From: Streptomyces antibioticus
GTDB lineage: Bacteria > Actinomycetota > Actinomycetes > Streptomycetales > Streptomycetaceae
NCBI RefSeq assembly: GCF_001514065.1
Contig: NZ_KQ948432.1
Coordinates: 203,632-267,631, forward strand
Reading direction: 5' to 3'
DNA length: 64,000 nucleotides
Position numbers and translations under genes: made by a program. This document shows, piece after piece, positions 9,073-17,784 of the stretch (positions are counted from its first letter, which is position 1; every line of letters begins with the position of its first letter). The notes beneath the pieces were generated by a model, which saw nothing but the letters and a program-made list of their open reading frames with translations, did no database searches and had not been told where the DNA came from.

Positions 9073-9827
9073 GCGACACGGACGCACCGGTGCTGCGGAT
9101 GGAGTCCGTCCGCAAGACCTTCGGCGGCTCGGTCGTGCTGCGGGACGTCGATCTGGAGGTCGCCCCGCACACGGTGACCGCGCTGATCGGCGCCTCCGGC
9201 TCCGGCAAGTCCACGCTGCTGCGCTGCGCGAACCTCCTGGAGGAGATCGACGACGGCGCGATCTGGCTGGACGGCGAGGAGATCACCGATCCACGCGTCG
9301 ACCAGGACGCGGTACGCCGCCGTATCGGCGTGGTCTTCCAGGCCTACAACCTCTTCCCGCACATGACCGTGCTGGAGAACATCACCCTCGCCCCGCGCCG
9401 GGTGCACGGTCTGTCCCGCGCGGAGGCCGAGGAGCGCGGCAGGGAGCTGCTGGAGCGGCTCGGGCTCGGCGGCAAGGCGGGCGAGTACCCGGACCGGCTG
9501 AGCGGCGGCCAGCAGCAGCGCGTGGCGATCGTGCGCGCGCTCGCCGTACGGCCCCGGCTGCTGCTGCTCGACGAGATCACGGCCGCCCTCGACCCGGAGC
9601 TGGTCGGCGAGGTGCTGAACGTCGTCCGTGACCTCAAGGGCGACGGCATGACCATGGTGCTGGCCACGCACGAGATGGGCTTCGCGCGGGACGTCGCCGA
9701 CCAGGTTTGTTTTCTGGACGGAGGGGTCGTGCTGGAGCGCGGGAGCGCCGAGCAGATCTTCGGCGACCCGCAGCAGGAGCGCACGCGGCGCTTCCTGCGG
9801 CGGATCGTGGAGGCGGGACGACTGTAA
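9069..9827 (+). CDS. Amino acid ABC transporter, ATP-binding protein
   Basis: A 252-aa ABC ATPase of the polar amino acid (GlnQ/HisP) class. Walker A is GASGSGKST near residue 40, the Q-loop is in VFQAYNLFPHMTV, the signature is LSGGQQQR and Walker B is LLLLDEI; the switch His is in ATHEMGFARDVAD. The motif ends in ITAALDPE, where most family members have TSALDPE. The ATG overlaps the permease stop by 4 nt. It energises the uptake system encoded by the two preceding genes. Confidence 0.95.
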   Translation: MSDTDAPVLRMESVRKTFGGSVVLRDVDLEVAPHTVTALIGASGSGKSTLLRCANLLEEIDDGAIWLDGEEITDPRVDQDAVRRRIGVVFQAYNLFPHMTVLENITLAPRRVHGLSRAEAEERGRELLERLGLGGKAGEYPDRLSGGQQQRVAIVRALAVRPRLLLLDEITAALDPELVGEVLNVVRDLKGDGMTMVLATHEMGFARDVADQVCFLDGGVVLERGSAEQIFGDPQQERTRRFLRRIVEAGRL

Positions 9828-9856
9828 GGGGCGCTCGCTTTGGCGGGCGGTCCTTA
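9825..9856. terminator. bidirectional terminator between the ABC operon and aroQ
   Basis: A hairpin begins at the stop codon of the ATPase. 9825-9838 pairs with 9843-9856 in 13 of 14 positions (two G-T wobbles) around a TTTG loop. AAGG...CCTT at the base gives short T-runs in both directions, which suits the convergent genes. Confidence 0.7.
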
Positions 9857-9878
9857 CCCGACACCCCGCGGCCGGGAC

Positions 9879-10352
9879 TCACGCCTCGGCCTGTGCCGCC
9901 CCCGCCAGCGCCGCGACCCGCTCCACCCCGAACACGTACCCCTGCACCCCGCAGCCCGCGATGACACCGTCGGCGCGCAGGGAGACGTACGAGTGGTGCC
10001 GGAAGCTCTCGCGCTGGTGGATGTTGGAGATGTGGACCTCCAACACCGGCAGTCCGTCGCAGGTGTTGAGCGCGTCCAGGATGGCGACCGAGGTGTGCGA
10101 GTAGGCGCCGGGGTTGATGACGATGCCGCAGTGGTTGAGGCGCGCCTCGTGGATCCAGTCGACCAGTTCCCCCTCGTGGTTGGACTGGCGGAAGTCCACC
10201 GTGCCGCCGTGCGCGGCCGCCGCCTTGGCGCACAGGGCCTCGACGTCGGCCAGGGTGTCCTTGCCGTAGATCTCCGGCTGACGCTGCCCGAGCAGGTTCA
10301 GGTTGGGGCCGTTGAGGATCATGATCGGGGCGTTGGCCAGGGTGCGGGGCAC
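9879..10352 (-). CDS. aroQ: 3-Dehydroquinate dehydratase, type II
   Basis: A 157-aa type II dehydroquinase of the shikimate pathway, which converts 3-dehydroquinate to 3-dehydroshikimate as a dodecamer. The diagnostic motifs are [19 protein letters not shown] (with the catalytic Tyr), [28 protein letters not shown] and [13 protein letters not shown] (with the catalytic His). Length is normal. No other aro genes are nearby. Confidence 0.97.
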   Translation of the reverse strand: MPRTLANAPIMILNGPNLNLLGQRQPEIYGKDTLADVEALCAKAAAAHGGTVDFRQSNHEGELVDWIHEARLNHCGIVINPGAYSHTSVAILDALNTCDGLPVLEVHISNIHQRESFRHHSYVSLRADGVIAGCGVQGYVFGVERVAALAGAAQAEA

Positions 10353-10455
10353 GGTTCCTCCGGTCCGGTGACGGGTGGGCGGTCCATTGAAGACCGCTGC
10401 TCAGACCCGGTTTATCACGGTGCGCCGGACGCGGTGCGGCCCGTACCCTCCCCGA

Positions 10456-11502
10456 ATGACGACGATCTCGTACCCGCCCAAGCCCTCCCCCGGTGACCGC
10501 ATAGCCGTCATCTCGCCCGGCGCCGGGTTGCCCGGGCTCTTCCCGCGCCCCTTCGAACTGGGCCTGGAGCGGCTGCGCAAGGAGTTCGGCCTCGAACCCG
10601 TCGAGTACCCGACGACCCGCACGATGGGTGCGACCCCGCAGGAACGGGCCGCCGACGTCAACGCCGCCTTCGCCGACCCGGACATCAAGGTGATCATGGC
10701 CTCGATCGGCGGCGACGACCAGATCACCGTACTGCCGTTCCTGGACCGGGAGTTGATTCGCGCGAACCCGAAGCCGTTCTTCGGGATGAGCGACAACACG
10801 AACCTGCTGGCCTTCCTGAGCAACACCGGGATCGTCGGCTATCACGGCGCGACCGTGATGGTGCAGCTCGGACGGCCCGTCGCCATGGACCCGTTGACCG
10901 CCGAGTCGCTGCGGGCGGCGCTGTTCACCTCGGGCGCCTACGAACTCCGGCCCGCCGAGCGCTGGAACGACGTCAACCGGGACTGGGCCGACCCGGCGAC
11001 CTTCGATGCGGAGCCGGAGACCAGGCCCGGCGACGGCTGGACCTGGGTGAACCCCGACCGGGTGATCGAGGGCCGCAGTTGGGGCGGTTGTCTGGAGATC
11101 CTGGGCTGGCTGCTGATGGCCGACCGCGAGATCGCCCGCGACCTGAGCGAGTACGACGGCGGCGTGCTGCTCCTGGAGACCTCCGAGGACATGCCGAGCG
11201 GTACGGAGGTCTTCCGGACCCTGCGGAACATGGGCGAACGCGGTCTGCTCAAGCGCTTCTCCGCGCTCCTGATGGGCCGCCCCAAGACCTGGTCCTTCGA
11301 GCAACCCAACAGCCCCGGGGAAGGCGCCCGTTACGCCGCCGAGCAGCGCGAGGCCGTCCTGCGCGCGATGCGGACGTACGCCCCCGACACCACGATCGTC
11401 CTCGACGTCGACTTCGGCCACACCGACCCCCAACTGGTCATCCCCTACGGCGGACTCGTCCGAGTCGACGGACCCGCCCGGCGCATCACGGTCACCTACT
11501 GA
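10456..11502 (+). CDS. S66-family LD-carboxypeptidase / MccF-like peptidase
   Basis: A 348-aa serine peptidase of family S66. The N-terminal segment GDRIAVISPGAGLPG and the nucleophile region GMSDNTNLLAFLSNTG (Ser in GMSDNT) define the family, and the C-terminal domain carries the Glu and His of the triad (LLLETSEDMPSG, VDFGHTDPQL). Family members are LD-carboxypeptidases that trim the D-Ala of peptidoglycan tetrapeptides, or MccF enzymes that hydrolyse microcin C-type acyl-adenylates. No signal peptide is seen, which favours a cytoplasmic recycling or self-immunity role. It is divergent from aroQ. Confidence 0.88.
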   Translation: MTTISYPPKPSPGDRIAVISPGAGLPGLFPRPFELGLERLRKEFGLEPVEYPTTRTMGATPQERAADVNAAFADPDIKVIMASIGGDDQITVLPFLDRELIRANPKPFFGMSDNTNLLAFLSNTGIVGYHGATVMVQLGRPVAMDPLTAESLRAALFTSGAYELRPAERWNDVNRDWADPATFDAEPETRPGDGWTWVNPDRVIEGRSWGGCLEILGWLLMADREIARDLSEYDGGVLLLETSEDMPSGTEVFRTLRNMGERGLLKRFSALLMGRPKTWSFEQPNSPGEGARYAAEQREAVLRAMRTYAPDTTIVLDVDFGHTDPQLVIPYGGLVRVDGPARRITVTY

Positions 11503-11523
11503 ACCTCCCGTACGCCCCCGTAA

Positions 11524-11540
11524 CCCACGGTCACCGTGGG
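11524..11540. promoter_or_regulatory. 17-bp palindrome upstream of the MFS gene
   Basis: CCCACGGTCACCGTGGG is a perfect inverted repeat with 8-bp arms. It lies 13 bp before the MFS start and 21 bp after the S66 stop. It could be an operator or a short terminator stem; nothing else distinguishes the two. Confidence 0.4.
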
Positions 11541-11553
11541 TAGTTGACGCGGC

Positions 11554-12857
11554 ATGCACGACGTACGCACCGTAAGGGCGCCCTCCATGCCGCGGCTCGC
11601 GGCCGCCTCGCTCGCCGGGACGGCCATCGAGTTCTACGACTTCTTCGTCTACGGGACCGCGGCGGCACTGGTCCTGGGGCCGCTGTTCTTCCCGACGTTC
11701 TCGCCGCTGGCCGGGACGCTGGCGGCGTTCGGCACGTTCGGGGTGGGGTTCGTCGCCCGGCCGCTGGGGTCGGTGCTGTTCGGGCACATCGGCGACCGGC
11801 ACGGCGGCGGCCCGTCCTCGTGCTGTCGCTGCTGCTCACCGGCGGTGCCACGGTCGCGGTCGGCTGCGTGCCGACGTACGGCTCGATCGGAGTGGCCGCT
11901 CCCCTGCTGCTGCTCGTGCTCCGGTTCCTTCAGGGGCTGGGGCTCGGCGGGGAGTGGGGCGGGGCGGTGCTGCTGACGGCGGAGCACGCGCCGGCCGGGC
12001 GGCGCGGGCTGTGGTCGAGCTTCCCGCAGGTCGGGCCCGCGCTGGGCTTCCTGCTCGCCAACGGCGTGATGCTGGTGCTGTCGGCGACCCTGACGGAGGC
12101 GCAGTTCGCGTCGTGGGGGTGGCGGGTACCGTTCTGGGCGGCGGGGGTGCTGGCCCTGGCGGGGCTGTGGCTGCGGTCGTCGCTCGCCGAGAGCCCGTCC
12201 TTCCTCGCACTCGACGACCACGCGCGCGTGCCGCTCGTCGAGGTCGCGCGCGACCACTGGCGGCTCGTCCTGCTGACGGCCGGCGGACTCGCGGTCGGGT
12301 ACGCGATCTTCTACGCCGTGACGACCTGGTCCCTCGCCTACGGCACGGAACGGCTGGGCGTCAGCCGTACGGTGATGCTGGCCTGCATCATGGCGGCGGT
12401 CCTGGTGAAGGGCTCGCTCACGCCGCTGGTGGCGCTGCTCGGCGACCGGTACGGGCGGCGGCCGCTGTGCCTGACCGGGTGTGCGGCGGCGGCTCTGTGG
12501 ATGTTCCCCCTGGTCGCGCTGCTCTCGACCGGTGAACCCCTGCTGATGTTCCTGGGTTTCCTCGGCGCGATGCTCGCGTTCATCACCATGTTCGCGGTGA
12601 TCGCCGCGTATCTGCCGGAGCTGTACGAACCGCGGGTGCGCTGCACCGGTGCCGCCGTCGGCTACAACCTCGGCGGGGTCCTCGGGGGCGCGCTCACACC
12701 GATCGTGGCCACGGCACTGGCCGAACACGGGGGCCGGGTGCCGTGGGGAGTGGGGGCGTATCTGACGGGGATCGCGCTGCTCAGTCTGGGGTGCTTCGCG
12801 CTGCTGCCGGAGACGCGGCCGGTGACGGTCGCCGCCGCCGAGCCGGTCATGGATTGA
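11554..12857 (+). pseudogene. MFS transporter (MHS/proline-betaine type) with a one-base frameshift
   Basis: A metabolite:H+ symporter of the major facilitator superfamily, in two frames. The first frame gives the opening helices (AGTAIEFYDFFVYGTAA, GFVARPLGSVLFGHIGDRHG); the second frame continues with LVLSLLLTGGATVAVG and the remaining helices to the stop at 12857. The family loop GDRxGRRPxL is broken at GDRHG. Adding one G near 11803-11810 restores GRRPVLVLSLLL and gives one 434-aa protein, because 1304 nt plus one is a multiple of three. It is either a real inactivating deletion in a GC-rich run or a sequencing error. The last 11 nt overlap the convergent antiporter gene. Confidence 0.85.
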
Positions 12858-13947
12858 TCGCCAGCTCCAGATACGCCGCGAACAGCACCAGATGCACGCC
12901 GCCCTGGAGCGGGGTGGCCCGACCGGGCACCACGGTCAGAGAACTCACGACCACGGTGAGGGCGAGCAGCACCATGTGGGTGGCGCCGAGGCCGAGGACC
13001 AGAGGGCCCGAGAGCCAGACGGAGGCCAGCGCGACCGCGGGGATCGTCAGGCCGATGCTGGCCATCGCCGAACCGAGCGCGAGGTTGAGGCTGGTCTGCA
13101 CACGGTCGCGGCGCGCCGAGCGCAGCGCGGCGATGGTCTCGGGGAGCAGCACCAGCAGGGCGATGATCACGCCGACGACGGCATGCGGCAGCCCGGCGGC
13201 CTCCACGCCCGACTCGATGGTGGGCGACACACCCTTGGCCAGACCTACGACGCCGATCAGGGCGAGACCCAGCAGGCCCAGGCTGATCAGGGCGGTGCGG
13301 GCGGAGGGCGCGTCGGCGTGGTCGTCGGCGGCGATGACCTCGCCCTGGCGGGTGATGGGGAGGAAGTAGTCACGGTGCCGTACGGTCTGCGTCGCGACGA
13401 ACAGGCCGTACAGGACCAGTGAGGACAGTGCGGCGAAGGTCAGCTGGACGCCGGAGAACTCCGGCCCCGGCTTGCTCGTCGTGAACGTCGGCAGCACCAG
13501 GCTGAGGGTGGCCAGGGTGGCGACGGTCGCGAGGGCGGCGCCGGTGCCCTCGGGGTTGAAGACCGCGAGGCCGTGGCGCAGTGAGGCGACCAGGAGGCAG
13601 ATGCCGACGATGCCGTTGCAGGTGATCATGACGGCCGCGAAGACCGTGTCCCGGGCGAGCGTCGAGCTCTTGTCGCCGCCGTCGGCCATGAGTGTGACGA
13701 TCAGCGCGACCTCGATGATGGTGACGGCCACGGCGAGGACGAGCGAGCCGAAGGGTTCACCGACCCGGTGGGCGACGACCTCGGCGTGATGCACGGCCGC
13801 CAGCACCGCCCCCGCGAGGACCAGCGTCACCAGGGCGACGACCGCGCCCGGCAGGTCACGTCCCCAGGTGAACGCCAGGAGGACGACCGCGAGCACCGGC
13901 ACGAGGAACGTCCACTGGGTGGTGAGCGACCTGAGCCGAACGATCAT
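12847..13947 (-). CDS. chaA: Calcium/proton antiporter, ChaA type
   Basis: A 366-aa CaCA-superfamily cation/proton exchanger with about 11 membrane helices. The two alpha repeats carry the ion-binding acidic residues: AVAVTIIEVALIVTLM in the first half and LLVLLPETIAALR with LNLALGSAMASIGLTIP in the second. It would export Ca2+ (or Na+/K+) in exchange for protons. GGGAGG lies 8 nt before the ATG. It is separated from the upstream gene on the same strand by a hairpin at 13971-14001. With TerC nearby, this looks like a small cation-export neighbourhood. Confidence 0.93.
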   Translation of the reverse strand: MIVRLRSLTTQWTFLVPVLAVVLLAFTWGRDLPGAVVALVTLVLAGAVLAAVHHAEVVAHRVGEPFGSLVLAVAVTIIEVALIVTLMADGGDKSSTLARDTVFAAVMITCNGIVGICLLVASLRHGLAVFNPEGTGAALATVATLATLSLVLPTFTTSKPGPEFSGVQLTFAALSSLVLYGLFVATQTVRHRDYFLPITRQGEVIAADDHADAPSARTALISLGLLGLALIGVVGLAKGVSPTIESGVEAAGLPHAVVGVIIALLVLLPETIAALRSARRDRVQTSLNLALGSAMASIGLTIPAVALASVWLSGPLVLGLGATHMVLLALTVVVSSLTVVPGRATPLQGGVHLVLFAAYLELAINP

Positions 13948-13970
13948 GCAGGGATCCTCCCAAAGGTACA

Positions 13971-14001
13971 GAGGCCCCGCATTTTGGCGCCGCGGGGCCT
14001 C
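13971..14001 (-). terminator. hairpin terminator
   Basis: A 10-bp perfect stem, GAGGCCCCGC at 13971-13980 with its complement at 13992-14001, around an 11-nt loop. It sits just past the stop of the minus-strand gene at 14017-14319 and before the antiporter start. Confidence 0.7.
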
Positions 14002-14016
14002 ATACGGCGGTTCGCG

Positions 14017-14319
14017 CTACTTCAGCTCGCGCGACTCCAGCAGGTCGCAGTTGACGAAGCGTGGCGCCCGGGTACACAACTCGGCCAACTGCTCGGCCAT
14101 CTTGCTCGTCTCGGGGCGTTCGCTGTTGCGCATGGCCTCCTCGAAGGACTCGAACTCGATCACGGCGAGATAGCGTCCGGGCGTGTCGCGGTCCTTCAGC
14201 AGGATGCGGTGGGTGGGGCCGCCTTCCTGGCCCTCCAAGCGCTGCCTGGCGCCTTCCATCACCTGCTCCATCTCGTCGAAGCGCTCCGTTTCGAAGTCGA
14301 TGATCTGCACGAACTTCAT
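14017..14319 (-). CDS. Small dimeric alpha/beta-barrel protein (monooxygenase-like)
   Basis: A 100-aa protein with the ferredoxin-like, dimeric alpha/beta-barrel pattern seen in antibiotic biosynthesis monooxygenase-like and EthD-like small proteins: MKFVQIIDFET, then HRILLKDRDTPGRYLAVIEFESFEEA. The C-terminus has CTRAPRFVNCDLLESRE. The ATG at 14319 is preceded by a strong GGAGGCAGCC site. No catalytic residues can be assigned, so an enzymatic role is unproven. It is flanked by hairpins on both sides and is probably transcribed alone. Confidence 0.75.
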   Translation of the reverse strand: MKFVQIIDFETERFDEMEQVMEGARQRLEGQEGGPTHRILLKDRDTPGRYLAVIEFESFEEAMRNSERPETSKMAEQLAELCTRAPRFVNCDLLESRELK

Positions 14320-14375
14320 GGCTGCCTCCGTCGGCCTGGGCGTCCCCGGGCGGGGAACGCGCTCAGAACAAAGCA

Positions 14376-14424
14376 AGCACCGGGAACGGTGGGCGGCAAT
14401 CGGCCATACGCCGCTCCCGGTGCT
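14376..14424 (-). terminator. hairpin downstream of terC
   Basis: AGCACCGGGA at 14376-14385 pairs perfectly with 14415-14424, with a further short GGCG/CGCC pairing inside. It follows the terC stop (14448) on the minus strand. Confidence 0.6.
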
Positions 14425-14447
14425 GGTTGTTCCTACGTCCGACGTGG

Positions 14448-15449
14448 TCAGGCGTCGATGCTGTCCTTCGGAGCGCCATCGCTCCGCGTCTGCGCCGCCT
14501 CGGCCGCCGCCTGCTTCTTGGAGGCGCGGAGGCTGGTGATCGTGGTGACGATCAGGACACCGCAGATCACGCCGAGGGAGACCGGGATGCTGATCTCGGG
14601 GACGTGGACCCCGGACTCGTGCAGCGCGTGCAGGACCAGCTTGACGCCGATGAAGCCGAGGATGATCGACAGACCGTAGCTGAGGTGGACCAGCTTCTTG
14701 AGCAGGCCGCCGATGAGGAAGTACAGCTGGCGCAGGCCCATCAGGGCGAACGCGTTGGCCGTGAAGACGATGTACGGGTCCTGGGTCAGGCCGAAGATCG
14801 CGGGGATGGAGTCGAGGGCGAAGAGCACGTCGGTGGTGCCGATCGCGAGCATCACGACCAGCATCGGGGTCATGACCCGCTTGCCGTTCTGCTCGATCCA
14901 CAGCTTGGTGCCGTGGTAGCGGTCGGCGACGCCGAAGCGGCGCTCGACGGCCTTGAGGAGCTTGTTCTCCTCGAACTCCTCGTCGTCCTCGTCGGCGCGG
15001 GCCTCCTGGATGAGCTTCCAGGCGGTCCAGATCAGGAAGGCGCCGAAGAGGTAGAAGACCCAGGCGAAGCTGGCGAGGATGGCGGCGCCCGCGGCGATGA
15101 AGATCGCCCGCAGGACCAGGGCTATGAGAACGCCGACGAGGAGCACCCGCTGCTGGTACTGCGAGGGCACCGAGAACTTCGCCATGATCAGGACGAAGAC
15201 GAAGAGATTGTCGACGCTCAGCGACTTCTCGGTGATGAAGCCCGCGAAGAACTCTCCACCGGCCTGGCCGCCGCCGAAGATCAGCAGGCCGAGGCCGAAG
15301 AGGCCGGCCAGGGCGATCCACACGACCGTCCAGATTCCGGCTTCCTTGATGGACACGTCGTGCGGCTTGCGGCCGATGAAGAAGTCGACCGCGATGAGGG
15401 CGGCGAGGCCCACGATGGTCAGGACCCACAGGGTCACGGAAACATCCAC
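14448..15449 (-). CDS. terC: TerC-family integral membrane protein, manganese-riboswitch controlled
   Basis: A 333-aa TerC/Alx-family membrane protein with about nine helices. Conserved acidic residues lie in membrane segments: ALIAVDFFIG, LSVDNLFVFVLIMAKF and IGTTDVLFALDSIPAIFGLTQDPYIVF. TerC proteins are linked to tellurite resistance and, for Alx/MeeF/MeeY relatives, to manganese efflux and metalation of exported proteins. The GTG at 15449 was chosen because GGAGG lies just upstream and translation then begins VDVSVTLWVL. Residues ~155-170 form an acidic cytoplasmic loop (ADEDDEEFEENK). The 5' leader holds a yybP-ykoY-type aptamer, so expression should rise with Mn2+. Confidence 0.95.
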   Translation of the reverse strand: MDVSVTLWVLTIVGLAALIAVDFFIGRKPHDVSIKEAGIWTVVWIALAGLFGLGLLIFGGGQAGGEFFAGFITEKSLSVDNLFVFVLIMAKFSVPSQYQQRVLLVGVLIALVLRAIFIAAGAAILASFAWVFYLFGAFLIWTAWKLIQEARADEDDEEFEENKLLKAVERRFGVADRYHGTKLWIEQNGKRVMTPMLVVMLAIGTTDVLFALDSIPAIFGLTQDPYIVFTANAFALMGLRQLYFLIGGLLKKLVHLSYGLSIILGFIGVKLVLHALHESGVHVPEISIPVSLGVICGVLIVTTITSLRASKKQAAAEAAQTRSDGAPKDSIDA

Positions 15450-15497
15450 TGATCCTCCGGCATTACGTAACGGCAAATAACCAGCGTCGTCGCGCTG

Positions 15498-15604
15498 CCG
15501 GAGGTCTCTTCCACCCAAGGTGGGCCGACGCCCCGGGAGCAGATCCATGGGGATCTGTTCCGTATTGACGGGTACGCCGCATCGACAGGGAGTACTCCCC
15601 TCCG
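15498..15604 (-). promoter_or_regulatory. yybP-ykoY manganese riboswitch upstream of terC
   Basis: On the minus strand the leader contains CGGAGGGGAGTACTCCC, then CCCGTCAATACGG, then AGAGACCTCCGGC. These are the diagnostic GGGGAGUA, CCGUCAAnAC and AGACCU elements of the yybP-ykoY aptamer (Rfam RF00080), in order. P1 forms between CGGAGG (15604-15599) and CCTCCG (15504-15499). The P1 3' strand CCTCCGGC (15504-15497) is also the exact complement of GCCGGAGG (15461-15454), the terC Shine-Dalgarno. This predicts a translational ON switch with Mn2+. The aptamer identity is recognised by motif; the switching model is inference. Confidence 0.88.
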
Positions 15605-15684
15605 TGAGGAAAACGGTACCCCAATCACCAAGGAAAGGTAAAGCGATTGGCAAAAGAGAGGTCAAAGAGCCTGATCAGAGGCCT

Positions 15685-17694
15685 TTACGTGTACTTGGTG
15701 CGGGCCGCCGCCACCTGATTGAGCACCTGCTGGAGCACCTGGCTGCCCTGCGGCACGAGCGAGGGCTCGTACGTCCAGGCGTGCCCCACCCACGGGTCGG
15801 CGAGATGGTCGTCGGGCACCGGGCTCAGTCGCAGCAGCGAACGCCACAGCGGGTCGAGCAACGGGCCGTACGCGGAGGCCTCCTCCCGGTCCGCGACCAT
15901 CATCAGATGGACGCCGACCGCCGGGCCCTCGTCGGCGAGGTAGCGCAGCTGGTTGACGGCGCGGTCGTCGAAGCCGTGCGGGAAGTCGTTGACGATCAGC
16001 AGCTGCTCGGAGGTGTCGAAGCCCGGCGGGAGCGCGTCGGGCGCCCCTCCGCGCACCGCCATCTGCACCAGGTCGACGCGCTGCGTGAGGCGGGCCAGGA
16101 CGTCCACGACACCGGCCGCGCCGAGGGCCGGCGGGCCGGCGAGCACACCGGTCTGCACCAGCGGGACGAGCGCCTGTCCTCCGGAGCCGGCCGGGTCGAT
16201 GACGTGCACGGTGAACTCGCCCGCCGGATAGACGGCGAGCAGCCGGGCCGCGTGCGCCACCGCCGACTCCATCGCCAGCCGCTTGAGTTCATGGGAGTCG
16301 GTGAAGGAGCCGTCGAGCGAGTCGGCCCGTCCGCTGTCGATCCACAGCCCGCGCTCCAGCGGCAGCCTGACCAGCATCGGGATACGCAGCTGCGGGGCCT
16401 CGGGAAGATGCAGGTCGCCCAGGCGCAGGGCCATCGGGATCTCCATCGGCACCCGGTAGCCGTGCCAGACGGGGTTGTCCCAGCGGGCGTAGGCCGCGGG
16501 CAGCGCGGGCTCGACGACGTCGGCCTCGGCGGTGAGCTGGGCGAGGTCCCGGTCCAGAGCCGTACGGGCCTGGTCGACGAGCTGGGTGTGCTTGGCGCGG
16601 GCCGCCTCGCGCGCGGCGTCGCTCTGACCGCCGATCCGGCTGCGCGGGTCGGACAGGGCCTGGTCGAGTTCCTTCTCCATACGCGAGTCGGCGAAGTCGA
16701 CGGCGCTGCGGTACGCGGCCATGGTGCGGGCCAGGTCCTCGAACATGCCCCACACCTGGTTGTAGAGCCGCTCGTCCATGGACCAGCCGGTCGCGTCCCC
16801 TGCGACGGGCTGCGCGGGCTGTCCGGGCTGGGCCGGGGGCGCGGTCGGCGGGGGTGGCGGCGGGGCGGTGGTCTGGCGGCGCGGGTGGCTGTAGTCGACG
16901 GGACCGCCGGTGGTGGAGCCGGGCTGCGGGGCGGCGGACGGGTCCGTGGCGGCCGGGGTGCCGTAAGGCGAGGCCGGTGGCTGGCCGGGGACGCCCGGTG
17001 CCGGGGTGCCGTAAGGCGACACGGGCGGGGGCGGTACGGCCCCCTGAGCCGCAGCGCCGCCCTGGTCGGCACCGAGGGTCGGGGCCGCCGCGTGCCGGGT
17101 GCGGTCGCCATCGGTCGTGCGGGGCGCCTGCACCGAGCGGGCGAGGCCCTGGGCGACGGCGTCGTTGATACCGGCGGCCAGTTGCCGGGCCTCGGGCAGG
17201 CCCTGGTCGGCGAAGAGGTCGGCGAGACCGCCCGCGTATCCCTGGCCGACGGCACGGACCTTCCAGGCGCCCTGGCGACGGTAGAGCTCCAAGGCGACGA
17301 CGGCGGACTCGGCCTCCAGGCCGGTGATGGTGTAGTTGGCGACCTCGGAGCCGTCGAGGCCGGTGACCGCGAGGAAGGGGGCGGCGAGGCCGCCGAAGCT
17401 GACAGGCCCGCCCACCCCGGTGGGCAGGGCGATCAGCACGCTGATCCGGTGCACGGCCTCCGGCATGGCGCCGAGGTCCACCGCGAGACGGTGGGCGGCG
17501 GCGGCCTGCCGGGAGACCTCCAGGCCCGGCAGGGTGGGGGCGCCCGGGTGGGCCACCCACTCCACGCCGTGGACCTTGCCGTGCTCGTCGCTGAGCGTCG
17601 CGCCCGCCACGACCGGCTGGCCGGCCGAGACCCGGATCTCGAGGCGGGCCTGGGAGAGCGGGTGGTTCTGCCCCCGCACCAGCTCGGCCGTCAT
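15685..17694 (-). CDS. TerD-domain protein with C-terminal FtsK/HerA-like ATPase-fold region lacking a P-loop
   Basis: A 669-aa two-part protein. Residues 1-180 form a TerD/CABP-type domain (LEIRVSAGQPVVAGATL, GLDGSEVANYTITGLEAE, ALELYRRQGAWKVRAVGQGYAGGL). A Pro/Gly/Thr-rich linker (~195-295) follows. The C-terminal half has a helical segment, then GDLHLPEAPQLRIPMLVRLPLERGLWIDSG, and a Walker B-like LLIVNDFPHGF. This resembles FtsK/SpoIIIE-type ATPases, but the expected GxxxxGK[ST] is absent at the ~400 position. TerD proteins are Ca2+-binding stress proteins that work with TerC and TerB. A strong hairpin separates it from the next terD. Confidence 0.75.
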   Translation of the reverse strand: MTAELVRGQNHPLSQARLEIRVSAGQPVVAGATLSDEHGKVHGVEWVAHPGAPTLPGLEVSRQAAAAHRLAVDLGAMPEAVHRISVLIALPTGVGGPVSFGGLAAPFLAVTGLDGSEVANYTITGLEAESAVVALELYRRQGAWKVRAVGQGYAGGLADLFADQGLPEARQLAAGINDAVAQGLARSVQAPRTTDGDRTRHAAAPTLGADQGGAAAQGAVPPPPVSPYGTPAPGVPGQPPASPYGTPAATDPSAAPQPGSTTGGPVDYSHPRRQTTAPPPPPPTAPPAQPGQPAQPVAGDATGWSMDERLYNQVWGMFEDLARTMAAYRSAVDFADSRMEKELDQALSDPRSRIGGQSDAAREAARAKHTQLVDQARTALDRDLAQLTAEADVVEPALPAAYARWDNPVWHGYRVPMEIPMALRLGDLHLPEAPQLRIPMLVRLPLERGLWIDSGRADSLDGSFTDSHELKRLAMESAVAHAARLLAVYPAGEFTVHVIDPAGSGGQALVPLVQTGVLAGPPALGAAGVVDVLARLTQRVDLVQMAVRGGAPDALPPGFDTSEQLLIVNDFPHGFDDRAVNQLRYLADEGPAVGVHLMMVADREEASAYGPLLDPLWRSLLRLSPVPDDHLADPWVGHAWTYEPSLVPQGSQVLQQVLNQVAAARTKYT

Positions 17695-17732
17695 GCCTTC
17701 GTCCCCCTGTGTCGCTTTCGGTGTCGGGTGCC

Positions 17733-17776
17733 GCCAGGGCCCGTCCGCCGGATCATGCCGGCGGACGGGCCCTGGC
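17733..17776 (-). terminator. strong 19-bp hairpin terminator between the two terD-type genes
   Basis: 17733-17751 and 17758-17776 are perfectly complementary (arms contain CAGGGCCCGTCCGCCGG) with a 6-nt loop ATCATG. It lies 9 nt after the downstream end of the next open reading frame region and would end the terD transcript before the 669-aa gene, although some read-through is possible. Confidence 0.8.
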
Positions 17777-17784
17777 CGGGCGGC

